DNA of 13,364 nt from an uncultured Oscillibacter sp. (GCA_900544615.1 UQVS01000031.1:1-13364), one strand, 5' to 3'; counted from the first letter of the stretch, positions 1 to 7,899 are shown. Numbers and translations are program-made. The notes: generated by a model not told the origin, from the sequence alone.

Positions 1-54
1 CCGTCGACCTCTAGCGTGACAGGCTAGCGTTCTAACCAACTGAACTACCGGGCC
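1..54 (-). tRNA. tRNA-Asp (GTC), cut by the window edge
   Basis: Read on the minus strand, it begins GGCCCGG and continues with a typical D-arm (AGTTCAGTTGGTTAGAAC) and an anticodon stem CTAGC/GCTAG closing the loop CTGTCAC, so the anticodon is GTC (Asp). The variable region and start of the T arm are visible. The 3' acceptor strand lies outside the window. It sits 6 bases downstream of tRNA-Val and is probably cotranscribed with it. Confidence 0.95.
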
Positions 55-60
55 ATTTTT

Positions 61-137
61 TGGTGGGAACAACTGGACTCGAACCAGTGACCCCCTGCTT
101 GTAAGGCAGGTGCTCTAACCAGCTGAGCTATGCTCCC
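61..137 (-). tRNA. tRNA-Val (TAC)
   Basis: This is a complete cloverleaf on the minus strand. The acceptor GGGAGCA pairs with TGTTCCC (one imperfect pair). The D-arm is AGCTCAGCTGGTTAGAGC, and the anticodon stem CCTGC/GCAGG closes the loop CTTACAA, giving anticodon TAC, which reads Val GTA. The T loop is TTCGAGT, and the 3' CCA is encoded. It is the first gene of a tRNA run that continues into tRNA-Asp. Confidence 0.97.
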
Positions 138-167
138 AGGTTGCCGCTTCGTCAGACGGCAAAAGTT

Positions 168-196
168 ATTATATGGGAAACTTCCCGATTTGTCAA
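168..196 (-). promoter_or_regulatory. Consensus promoter of the tRNA-Val/Asp run
   Basis: On the minus strand TTGACA (191-196) is followed by exactly 17 bases and TATAAT (168-173), a perfect match to the housekeeping sigma consensus. The tRNA 5' end lies about 30 bases downstream. Directly upstream of the -35 (about 201-223) the minus strand is a run of A tracts, placed where an UP element for the RNA polymerase alpha subunit would lie, as expected for a stable-RNA promoter. Confidence 0.9.
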
Positions 197-223
197 CCCA
201 ATTTTGCAATTTTTTTATTTTTT

Positions 224-252
224 TCTGCCCCCGCCGTGCAGGCAGGGGCAGA
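224..252 (-). other. Hairpin downstream of hslO, without a U tract
   Basis: A 12-base-pair stem (one G.U pair in the minus-strand RNA) with a 5-base loop lies 9 bases beyond the hslO stop codon. In the minus-strand transcript it is followed by A-rich rather than U-rich sequence, so it is not a canonical intrinsic terminator for hslO. It may protect the 3' end or work with a factor. The A-rich tract downstream is better explained as the UP element of the tRNA promoter. Confidence 0.55.
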
Positions 253-261
253 TCGCATTCA

Positions 262-1149
262 TCAGGCACGCGCAGCCCGTTCCAGCAGCTGCCGGATCTC
301 CTCCGGTGTAAAATGCTGACGGCTGTCGCAGAACTGGCAGGTCAGCTCGATCCCCTTGGGATCTTCCGCCAGCTCCGTCAGCTGCTTCCGCCCCAAGCTC
401 ACCAGCGCCGCCGCCATCCGCTCCCGGCTGCAATAGCAGCGGTACTCCACCGGCGTCTTCTCCAGAATCTCCAGTTCAAAGCCGCTCATGACCCGCCGCA
501 AAAGGCTCTCCGGGTCGTCGTTCTCTTTCAGCAGACCAGTTACGGCCCCTGCCGCCATGATCCCCTGTTCCAGCCGGTCGATCACGCCCTCCGGCGCACC
601 GGGCAGCAGCTGGATCAGATAGCCGCCCGCGCGAAGCACGCTCCGGTCCCGGTCCACCAGTACGCCCAGACCGCAGGCTGTAGGGATCTGCTCGGACTCC
701 ACAAAATAGCTGGCCAGATCTTCGGCGATTTCGCCCCCCAGCAGCTCTACGCTGCCCACATAGGGTTCCTTCATGTTCAGATCCTTGATGACCGTCAGGG
801 TACCGCTGTGGCCTACAGCGCCGCCCACATCCAGCTTGCCGTCTGCCCGGATCGGCAGATCCGCCTGCGGGTTCTGCACACTGCCCCGGACGTTGCCCTG
901 ATTGTCAGCCACCACAAGCAGCGTTCCCAAGGGGCCGTCGCCCTTGATGCGGAGGGTCACGCTGGCCCCCTCGCCCTTCAAGTCGCTCCCCATCATGGAG
1001 CCTGCCGCCAGCAGGCGGCCCAGCGCCGCCGTAGCTACCGGCGAGGTCTGATGAATCTGCCGGGCGCGTTCCGTCAGCTCCCGCGTAGACACCGCTGCCG
1101 CCTTCACAAAGCCATCTTTGGAGATGGCGCGTACAAGTTGATCGCTCAT
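262..1149 (-). CDS. hslO: Hsp33 redox-regulated chaperone
   Basis: The 295-residue product has the normal length for Hsp33, a cytoplasmic holdase that is activated when oxidants release zinc from its C-terminal switch. The N-terminal core (about 1-230) carries family sequences such as QTSPVATAALGRLLAA and GGEIAEDLASYF. The C-terminal switch has the expected CXC and CXXC pairs at Cys238/Cys240 and Cys271/Cys274, so it should be a zinc-binding, oxidation-sensing form. The ATG start is preceded by AGGAGT about 11 bases upstream; that site overlaps the stop codon of the methyltransferase gene, so hslO is probably translated from the same mRNA as the third gene of a yerC-like/methyltransferase/hslO operon. 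The stop is TGA at 262-264. Confidence 0.97.
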   Translation of the reverse strand: MSDQLVRAISKDGFVKAAAVSTRELTERARQIHQTSPVATAALGRLLAAGSMMGSDLKGEGASVTLRIKGDGPLGTLLVVADNQGNVRGSVQNPQADLPIRADGKLDVGGAVGHSGTLTVIKDLNMKEPYVGSVELLGGEIAEDLASYFVESEQIPTACGLGVLVDRDRSVLRAGGYLIQLLPGAPEGVIDRLEQGIMAAGAVTGLLKENDDPESLLRRVMSGFELEILEKTPVEYRCYCSRERMAAALVSLGRKQLTELAEDPKGIELTCQFCDSRQHFTPEEIRQLLERAARA

Positions 1150-1166
1150 ATCTTAAAATAACTCCT

Positions 1167-1919
1167 TCATGATTTCAGAGGCTTCCGGCAGCGGACGATC
1201 CAACGATCCTCCGTATCTTTGGGCGGACGCCGGGTCAGATCGCCGGTTATGGCGATTTTTTCAAATCCCGCGTCTGTCAGAAACGCCGTCAGCTCCTCTG
1301 CGCTCCATGCCCGTTCCCGATGCTCCTCATAGTCCCGCTCCCACGCTCCATCCGCCTGCAAGCGGAACAGATCCACCTGATAGGTGCAGATTTTCGTCTT
1401 TTCCGAGAAAAATGTGCGCCAGACGCAGTAGCTGTCCTCTGTTTCATCGGTGTAGAGTTGGCAGTCCATCCGCCGGAGCTTGTAAGGGGTATTGACGTCA
1501 AAAATGAAGCTTCCGCCGGGCTTGAGATAGCGGAACACCCGCCGGAACGTCTCCCGGATGTCCTTCTCTCGTGTCAGATAGTTCAGGGAGTCCAGTGTGG
1601 ACACCACCGCGTCCACCGGCTCCAGCAGATGGAGCTTCGGCATGGATTGCAGCAGAAAGAACGGCGGCCTTTCCAGCGCCGCCGCTTTATTCATTCCCTG
1701 CGTCAGCATCTCTTCCGACAGGTCGGTAGCCGTCACGTCGTACCCCTTCGCCGCCAGCAGGCAGGCAATGGTGCCGGTACCGCAGGCCAGATCCAGAACC
1801 GTCTGCACCGGGATGGCGCTTTTCTGGAACAGCTTTTCCAGATAGTCTGCCCGCCGCCGGTAAATACCGTCGGCCATCAGGCCGTCGTAACTGGCGGCCA
1901 GCGCATCATAGCTGCTCAT
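1167..1919 (-). CDS. Class I SAM-dependent methyltransferase, substrate unknown
   Basis: The 250-residue protein has the Rossmann-type SAM-binding fold. Motif I is VLDLACGTGT at 41-50, the acidic residue after strand 2 is Asp66 in DVTATDLS, and a post-motif with DAVVSTLDSLNYL and a LKPGGSFIFDVN strand follows. This layout is common to small-molecule and protein methyltransferases of the Methyltransf_25/11 type, and nothing in the sequence fixes the substrate. Its ATG overlaps the TGA of the upstream YerC-like gene by 4 bases (ATGA), and its own stop overlaps the hslO ribosome binding site, so the three genes are translationally coupled. No membrane segment or signal peptide is seen. Confidence 0.9.
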   Translation of the reverse strand: MSSYDALAASYDGLMADGIYRRRADYLEKLFQKSAIPVQTVLDLACGTGTIACLLAAKGYDVTATDLSEEMLTQGMNKAAALERPPFFLLQSMPKLHLLEPVDAVVSTLDSLNYLTREKDIRETFRRVFRYLKPGGSFIFDVNTPYKLRRMDCQLYTDETEDSYCVWRTFFSEKTKICTYQVDLFRLQADGAWERDYEEHRERAWSAEELTAFLTDAGFEKIAITGDLTRRPPKDTEDRWIVRCRKPLKS

Positions 1920-2233
1920 GCTTCCGGCTTCTTATCCGCCGCTTCCAGCTCCTTCATGCGGGCGAACACCCGCTCGTAGGCGCCAGTGCCATAGCTCAGA
2001 GAGCGGTTCACCCGGCTGATAGTGGCAGAGGATGCGCCGGTCTGTTCCAGAATGTCGCTGTAGATCATGCCGTCATTCAGCAGGGACGCCACCTCAAAGC
2101 GCTGCTCCATAGAGCGCAGCTCCGACACCGTGCAGAGATCCTGAAAGAAGTCGTAGCACTCCTGCGGGTCCTTCAGCTGCAAAATTGCCTGATAAAGTCT
2201 GTCATTTTTTTCTTTTTTTCCGATTCTGACCAT
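1916..2233 (-). CDS. YerC/YecD family TrpR-related DNA-binding protein
   Basis: This 105-residue protein belongs to the YerC/YecD group of TrpR-like regulators, small all-helical proteins of about 100 residues common in Firmicutes. The N-terminal helices include LYQAILQLKDPQECYDFFQD. A helix-turn-helix is visible at about 56-80 (MIYSDILEQTGASSATISRV). I chose the ATG at 2233 because the product then starts MVRIGKKEK and AAAGGA lies about 10 bases upstream; an in-frame GTG at 2257 would add 8 atypical residues. It is the first gene of the operon with the methyltransferase and hslO. The ligand and targets of this family are poorly defined; it may regulate its own operon. Confidence 0.88.
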   Translation of the reverse strand: MVRIGKKEKNDRLYQAILQLKDPQECYDFFQDLCTVSELRSMEQRFEVASLLNDGMIYSDILEQTGASSATISRVNRSLSYGTGAYERVFARMKELEAADKKPEA

Positions 2234-2305
2234 GATGAAGCATTCCTTTCCTTCCACGCTCCATAATTTCCCGGAACGCCGGGAACAAACACTTTTAGCC
2301 TTTAC

Positions 2306-2334
2306 ATTTTAACACAGTAGTTTGAGAAATGGAA
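2306..2334 (-). promoter_or_regulatory. Possible promoter of the yerC-like/methyltransferase/hslO operon
   Basis: A TAAAAT box (2306-2311, minus strand, 5 of 6 to consensus) lies about 75 bases upstream of the first gene. The matching -35 position, TTCCAT with 17-base spacing, is poor. The 168-base gap to the divergent DUF3298 gene also holds a plus-strand TTGAGA (2322-2327) without a well-spaced -10. The assignment is weak. Confidence 0.3.
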
Positions 2335-2425
2335 GCCCCCGAAATGTTAAATTTTTTCCCGTTCTCCGCACCGTCCGCAGCTGCGCCGCATAGAATACGG
2401 CAGCATCAGGAAGGGAGGCTGTGCC

Positions 2426-3109
2426 GTGAAGTCTGCCGCAGACAGCTTGGAAACCGAGACGTTCACCGCGGAGCGGGAATGGGTCGTGGAGGGGATTCCC
2501 GTACTCACCGCCCGGATCGCTCTGCCGGAGCCTGTCGGCCCGGAAACCCGGCTGAAGCGCCGTATCCGCCGGTACTACCGCACGCAATGCCGGGCCTATC
2601 TGAGATACTGCGGCCGGCAGCTGTTTCCCATGGCGGCCGCCGCTTACCGCGCCGCATTGGCATCCAGCGCCCCGCTCCCCTGCTTCCACGCGGAGCTGAC
2701 CTATCATGTAACCTGTCATGAGGGGGGCTTCTGGAGTCTGTACACGCAGTCGCAGGAGCCGGATGACGGCGGCCGGACGCTGCTGCGCCGCTGGGGCGAC
2801 ACCTGGGATCTGCGTACCGGCTATCCGGCGGCGCTGCCGTCCTTCTTTCCTCCTCACAGCGGCTGGAAAAAACAGCTGCTGCATCTGGCAGCCGGGGAGA
2901 TCCGGCAGCAGGAAGCCGCAGGACACGCCCGGTATCTGCCCGGCTGGCAGCGGAAGCTCCGCCGGAATTTCAACGCTCGGAATTTTTATCTGACACCGGA
3001 GGGGCTGGTTTTCTTCTATCCCATGTACGCCATTGCCCCGGCTATGGAGGGCATCCCCGCGTTTACCGTTCCGTGGAACCGCCAGCAGGACGAAACCGAA
3101 CCACAGTAA
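2426..3109 (+). CDS. DUF3298/RsiV-like domain protein
   Basis: The 227-residue product has the two-part layout of DUF4163/PdaC-DUF3298 proteins such as RsiV and related extracytoplasmic proteins. A first domain spans about 10-110 (ending FHAELTYHVTCHEGGFWSLY), and a C-terminal DUF3298 part spans about 120-217 with DLRTGYPAALPSFF and the hallmark NFYLTPEGLVFFYPMYAI. The start is GTG at 2426, fixed by GGGAGG seven bases upstream. Unlike anti-sigma RsiV or secreted relatives, no signal peptide, lipobox or membrane helix is visible, so it appears cytoplasmic unless the start is wrong. No sigma factor gene is adjacent, so an anti-sigma role is unsupported. It stands alone, divergent from the yerC-like operon and convergent with the AgcS gene. 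Confidence 0.8.
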   Translation: MKSAADSLETETFTAEREWVVEGIPVLTARIALPEPVGPETRLKRRIRRYYRTQCRAYLRYCGRQLFPMAAAAYRAALASSAPLPCFHAELTYHVTCHEGGFWSLYTQSQEPDDGGRTLLRRWGDTWDLRTGYPAALPSFFPPHSGWKKQLLHLAAGEIRQQEAAGHARYLPGWQRKLRRNFNARNFYLTPEGLVFFYPMYAIAPAMEGIPAFTVPWNRQQDETEPQ

Positions 3110-3116
3110 AGGCAAA

Positions 3117-3138
3117 GCGCCGCCCTTCCGGGCGGCGC
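3117..3138. terminator. Convergent-gene terminator hairpin
   Basis: A perfect 9-base-pair GC-rich stem (GCGCCGCCC/GGGCGGCGC) with loop TTCC lies between the stop of the DUF3298 gene (3109) and the stop of the convergent AgcS gene (3158). Only short, interrupted T tracts follow on either strand, so it is a plausible but not strong shared terminator. Confidence 0.65.
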
Positions 3139-3157
3139 CTTCGATGCTGCGTTTTCC

Positions 3158-4579
3158 TTACAGTGCCTTTGCCTTGGAATGATCCACCACCATCTTCGTC
3201 AGCGCAAACAGGGCGATGACGTTGGGGATGACCATGAGGTTGTTGAACATATCCGTCAGCTCCCACACCAGATCATTGCTCATCATGGTACCCAGCAGGA
3301 TGAACACCAGCGCGATCACGGTATAGACCACGGAGCAGACCTTGGGATTCTTCCGGCCGAAGAGCCAGATGGCGTTGATCTTGCCGAAGAGATTCCAGCT
3401 CAGCACCGTGGAGAAAGCGAAGAAGAACAGGCAGACGGCCACAAACTTTGCACCGAGGCTGGCCCCCATGACCGTGCCGAAAGCGGTCTGCGCCAGATTG
3501 GTCTTGCTGAGGACGGAGGTCACATCCCCTACGTAGCCGTTGGCCAGAGGGCCGTCTGCGGTGTAGAGGGTGCAGATGATGACCAGAGCATTCAGGGTCA
3601 GCACCACGAAGGTGTCAATGAACACGCCGATCATGGCCACCACGCCCTGATCGTGGGGATCCTTTACGTTGGCCTGTGCGTGGGCGTGAGGGGTGGAGCC
3701 CATGCCGGCTTCGTTGGAGAACAGACCCCGCTTGGCGCCCTGAGAGACAGCCTGCTTGATGGCGTAGCCGAAGGTGCCGCCTACGATGGCCTGCGGCTCA
3801 AAGGCGTACTTGAAGATCATGCCGATGGTGGCCGGGATGTACCGAATTCGGAAGATCAGAATGATGAGGCCGCCCAGCAGGAAGATCGCCGCCATGATGG
3901 GAACGATCTTCTCCGTCACGGAGGCCAGCCGCTGCACGCCTCCCAGGAAAATGATGCCGCAGATGATGACCAGCGCCACGCCCACGATCCAGGAGGGGAT
4001 GCCGAAAGCGGTCTGGAAGCACTCGCCGATGGAGTTGGACTGCACCATGCAGCCCATGAAGCCCAGCGCCAGAATGATGGCCACGGCGAAGAAGGTGGCA
4101 AGGAACTTGCCGAAGCCGCCCTTGAACGCGGTGGTGATGTAATAGACCGGGCCGCCGTGAATGGTGCCGTCCGCCGCCCTGATGCGGGTCTTGATGGCCA
4201 GCGTGGCCTCTGCATAAATGGTGGCCATGCCGAAGAAGGCGATGACCCACATCCAGAAAATCGCGCCGGGGCCGCCGGTCAGGATGGCGCCGGAAGCGCC
4301 TACAATGTTGCCGGTACCCACCTGAGCGGCGATAGCGGTGGCCAGCGCCTGGAAGGAGCTCATGCCGCTGTCATGCTTCTTGCCGTTGAGGGTCAGGTTG
4401 CCGAACACCTTCCGCATGCCCTCGCCGAAGCAGCGGATCTGGACAAAGCCGGTCTTGATGCTGTACCACAGGCCCACGGCCACCAGCAGAAATACCAGAA
4501 TGTAGTTGGACAGGTACGTGTTGACGTTGCACACAATGGGATAGAGCGCATCGTCCATTTTTGCGATGAATGCTTCCAT
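3158..4579 (-). CDS. AgcS-family sodium:alanine/glycine symporter
   Basis: The 473-residue multi-pass inner-membrane protein matches the alanine or glycine:cation symporter family (AGCS/AlsT). The N-terminal region ends in a first membrane helix (YILVFLLVAVGLWYSIKTG), and the family signature follows at about 74-112, SSFQALATAIAAQVGTGNIV then ASGAILTGGPGAIFWMWV. A second conserved stretch is RGLFSNEAGMGSTPHAHAQA in the middle, with about 10 or 11 hydrophobic segments overall. It should import alanine or glycine with Na+. The glycine riboswitch in its leader strongly favours glycine as the physiological substrate. The ATG has AGGAGGAG just upstream. It is a single-gene unit closed by the convergent hairpin at 3117-3138. 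Confidence 0.95.
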   Translation of the reverse strand: MEAFIAKMDDALYPIVCNVNTYLSNYILVFLLVAVGLWYSIKTGFVQIRCFGEGMRKVFGNLTLNGKKHDSGMSSFQALATAIAAQVGTGNIVGASGAILTGGPGAIFWMWVIAFFGMATIYAEATLAIKTRIRAADGTIHGGPVYYITTAFKGGFGKFLATFFAVAIILALGFMGCMVQSNSIGECFQTAFGIPSWIVGVALVIICGIIFLGGVQRLASVTEKIVPIMAAIFLLGGLIILIFRIRYIPATIGMIFKYAFEPQAIVGGTFGYAIKQAVSQGAKRGLFSNEAGMGSTPHAHAQANVKDPHDQGVVAMIGVFIDTFVVLTLNALVIICTLYTADGPLANGYVGDVTSVLSKTNLAQTAFGTVMGASLGAKFVAVCLFFFAFSTVLSWNLFGKINAIWLFGRKNPKVCSVVYTVIALVFILLGTMMSNDLVWELTDMFNNLMVIPNVIALFALTKMVVDHSKAKAL

Positions 4580-4627
4580 AGTTTTCTCCTCCTGTACAGG
4601 CTCCTTTGCGTGAAGCCCTGCTGTGAC

Positions 4628-4665
4628 ATAATAAAACGGAGCGGCTGGACAATGCAGCCGCTCCG
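4628..4665 (-). terminator. Intrinsic terminator in the agcS-type leader
   Basis: In the minus-strand RNA an 11-base-pair perfect stem (CGGAGCGGCTG/CAGCCGCTCCG, 7-base loop) is followed at once by TTTTATTAT. It lies after the glycine aptamers and about 50 bases before the symporter start codon, the usual place for the expression platform of a transcriptional riboswitch. Confidence 0.88.
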
Positions 4666-4767
4666 CAGAACGCAGTACAGGGGATTCAACAGCTCCGCTC
4701 CCAAGGGCGAAACCCGCAGCCTGTCGGAGAAAAGGTTCTTTTCCCCGCCTGCCGCTATGTTAAATCA

Positions 4768-4929
4768 CTCTGTCCTTTCACCTGAGAGATTCAGCGGACA
4801 CGCCGCCTTTCACCTTCGGTACCCGGTTGACCGGGATTCTCCAGAGCCGCATCCACCTATAGTCCTGTCCGCATGGCGGACGCCTGAGAGTTTTACTCCT
4901 TCGGCAGACTTTCGTCGTTTTCCTATAGG
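4768..4929 (-). promoter_or_regulatory. Tandem glycine riboswitch (gcvT type)
   Basis: Two successive aptamers can be read on the minus strand. Aptamer 1 (4929-4856) is closed by CCTATAG/CTATAGG and contains GCCGAAGGAG and AAACTCTCAGGC. Aptamer 2 (4846-4768) is closed by CTCTG/CAGAG and contains GGAGAA, ACCGAAGG, AATCTCTCAGG and AAAGGACAGAG. These are the conserved cores of the glycine riboswitch, which binds glycine cooperatively or with interdomain contacts. It precedes the intrinsic terminator and the AgcS symporter gene. In known examples glycine either permits or stops transcription depending on the platform; which applies here is not visible directly. Confidence 0.95.
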
Positions 4930-4965
4930 CTTCCATTGCCGTTATTCCGTAATCACGATAGTGGC

Positions 4966-4994
4966 ATCCTACCACACGTTTCCGCGGTTGTCAA
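4966..4994 (-). promoter_or_regulatory. Promoter of the riboswitch-agcS-type transcript
   Basis: On the minus strand TTGACA (4989-4994), 17 bases, then TAGGAT (4966-4971) with an extended -10 TGG just before it. The predicted start is near 4959, about 30 bases upstream of aptamer 1, giving a leader of about 380 bases before the symporter ATG. Confidence 0.75.
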
Positions 4995-5216
4995 CTGCTC
5001 TTTTTCGCTCATATTCTTGCGTTTTTCGGCTTATTCCCGAAAAATCCCCGATTTTCCCAGCCGCTGCAGACGCATTTTGTGATTTTTCTACTATCTTCCA
5101 TGCGCGGACAAATGTATTTTTGTATAGCTTTGCAGGAAGCACAGTGTCCCCTGTGGCACTTTTCAGGTGTGGCAGGCCCGATGAAAAAACATTTGCACCA
5201 TGCCGGCTCTTTTTTC

Positions 5217-5245
5217 TCGGCATATGCGGATTTCTATGCTATAAT
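5217..5245 (+). promoter_or_regulatory. fumC promoter
   Basis: TATAAT (5240-5245) is preceded by the extended -10 TGC, and TCGGCA (5217-5222, 4 of 6 to consensus) lies 17 bases upstream. The predicted transcript starts about 25 bases before the fumC ATG. The sequence from about 4995 to 5216 between this and the divergent riboswitch promoter holds no gene or clear structured element that I can support. Confidence 0.75.
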
Positions 5246-5275
5246 GCAGAAAAGATCACATAAAGGAGCAGCGTC

Positions 5276-6634
<1,359 letters not shown>

Positions 6635-6663
6635 TCTTTTTCGCTGTACCGATCCCGTGCTTC

Positions 6664-6708
6664 GCGCCGCGGCAGGTGCGCTCCATGCGCCTGCCGCAGC
6701 GCTTTTTT
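6664..6708 (+). terminator. fumC intrinsic terminator
   Basis: An 11-base-pair stem (GCGGCAGGTGC/GCGCCTGCCGC, one wobble), extended by GCGC/GCGC past a mismatch, is followed by six T. It starts 29 bases after the fumC stop codon. Confidence 0.92.
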
Positions 6709-6736
6709 ACGGTTTGGGGGCAAGAGATGGCAAATC

Positions 6737-6766
6737 CCGGCAGGGGCCTGTGCAGGCCCCTGCCGG
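6737..6766. terminator. Perfect palindromic hairpin downstream of cysK
   Basis: Fourteen-base arms (CCGGCAGGGGCCTG and its complement) are separated by only TG, lying 21 bases past the cysK stop. In the cysK direction it is followed by GATTTGCC, a weak U tract. It probably ends the cysK transcript, or insulates it from the convergent fumC. Confidence 0.6.
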
Positions 6767-6787
6767 AATTTGAGAGAGGGTGCAGAA

Positions 6788-7720
6788 TCAGTCCGCAAAC
6801 AGCGGGGTAGAGAGATAACGGTCGCCGGTATCGGGCAGCAGTGTCACGATGGTCTTGCCGGCATTCTCCGGCCGCTTGGCCAGCTCAATGGCGGCCCACA
6901 CAGCCGCGCCGGAGGAAATACCCACCAGAACGCCCTCGGCATGGCCGATGCGCTTGCCGGTTGCAAAAGCGTCCTCATTGGTCACGGGGATGATCTCATC
7001 ATAGATCTTGGTGTCCAGCACATCGGGGACAAAGCCTGCGCCGATGCCCTGAATCTTGTGGGAACCTGCATGGCCTTCGCTGAGGACGGGAGAATCCTTA
7101 GGCTCCACGGCAACGACCTTCACACCGGGCTTCTTGCTCTTGAGATACTGGCCCACGCCGGTCAGGGTGCCGCCGGTACCGACGCCGGCCACGAACACGT
7201 CTACAGCGCCGTCCGTATCCTCCCAGATCTCCGGGCCGGTGGTTTCAAAGTGGGCCTTGGGGTTGGCGGGGTTTACAAACTGGCCGGGAATGAAGCTGTT
7301 GGGAATCTCCTTGGCCAGCTCATCTGCCTTGGCAATGGCGCCCTTCATGCCCTTTGCGCCCTCGCTGAGCACCAGCTCCGCGCCATAGGCCTTCATCAGC
7401 TGGCGGCGCTCCACGCTCATGGTATCCGGCATGACGATGATGATGCGGTAGCCCCGTGCCGCTGCCACGGACGCAAGACCGATGCCGGTATTGCCGGAGG
7501 TCGGCTCAATGATGACGGAGCCGGGCTTCAAAGCGCCAGTTGCTTCTGCGTCGTCGATCATGGCCTTGGCGATCCGGTCCTTTACGGAACCGGCGGGGTT
7601 GAAGTATTCCAGCTTTACCAGAACCTTGGCCTTCAGCTCCTCAGCCTTTTCAATATGGGACAGCTCCAGCAGCGGGGTCTTGCCAATCAGCTGGTCAGCG
7701 GATGTATAAATCTTGCTCAT
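6788..7720 (-). CDS. cysK: Cysteine synthase A (O-acetylserine sulfhydrylase)
   Basis: This 310-residue PLP enzyme makes cysteine from O-acetylserine and sulfide. The PLP lysine is Lys47 in NPAGSVKDR. The substrate loop PTSGNTGIG is at 73-81, the phosphate-binding GTGGT is at 181-185, and a SSGAA near 269-273 contacts the cofactor ring. GQFVNPANPKAHFETTGPEI (146-165) is typical of CysK-type enzymes rather than cystathionine beta-synthase. The ATG follows AGGAGG at 8 bases. It is divergent from an Rrf2 regulator. In Bacillus and Staphylococcus CysK itself partners the Rrf2 protein CymR; whether that holds here is inference from synteny. Confidence 0.96.
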   Translation of the reverse strand: MSKIYTSADQLIGKTPLLELSHIEKAEELKAKVLVKLEYFNPAGSVKDRIAKAMIDDAEATGALKPGSVIIEPTSGNTGIGLASVAAARGYRIIIVMPDTMSVERRQLMKAYGAELVLSEGAKGMKGAIAKADELAKEIPNSFIPGQFVNPANPKAHFETTGPEIWEDTDGAVDVFVAGVGTGGTLTGVGQYLKSKKPGVKVVAVEPKDSPVLSEGHAGSHKIQGIGAGFVPDVLDTKIYDEIIPVTNEDAFATGKRIGHAEGVLVGISSGAAVWAAIELAKRPENAGKTIVTLLPDTGDRYLSTPLFAD

Positions 7721-7849
7721 AATTATTTCCTCCTATATATCAGTCAATGGTGTTTATTTTATGGAACAGGCAGTCGCCTGATGAATCATCGCATTCGCCG
7801 CCGACATCGGAACGTTTTCATTTTTATTACCAACCTTTCCTGTAGGTTA
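7721..7849 (-). promoter_or_regulatory. Long cysK leader with two tiny overlapping ORFs
   Basis: The predicted transcript start near 7849 gives cysK a leader of about 130 bases. It contains two 11-codon ORFs, MKTFRCRRRMR (7821-7786) and MIHQATACSIK (7789-7754), which overlap by ATGA; each has one Cys codon. Small stems are seen (CAGGC/GCCTG with loop GACT), but no T-box core or terminator was found. Ribosome binding sites for the mini-ORFs are weak, so translation is speculative. Confidence 0.3.
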
Positions 7850-7855
7850 ATTAGG

Positions 7856-7884
7856 ATTATATGCCGTGCCTGTTGGTTTGTCAA
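7856..7884 (-). promoter_or_regulatory. Consensus cysK promoter
   Basis: On the minus strand TTGACA (7879-7884), exactly 17 bases and TATAAT (7856-7861): a perfect housekeeping promoter. Such a strong promoter on a biosynthetic gene suggests control by repression. AATTAGG, close to the repeated half-site in this region, touches the downstream edge of the -10. Confidence 0.9.
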
Positions 7885-7899
7885 TAGCTTTTTCAAAAA

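Noticed and set aside
130..1161. 343-codon open frame on the plus strand over hslO
   Set aside because: It begins inside tRNA-Val and is antisense to hslO, with no family features.
3179..5263. 694-codon open frame on the plus strand
   Set aside because: It lies antisense to the AgcS gene and runs through the glycine riboswitch and both divergent promoters. The protein is His/Asp/Gly-rich low-complexity with no domain, typical of a GC-rich antisense frame.
7721..7849. T-box or S-box riboswitch in the cysK leader
   Set aside because: No T-box AGGGTGG-type core, specifier loop, SAM-aptamer core or intrinsic terminator is visible in the leader.
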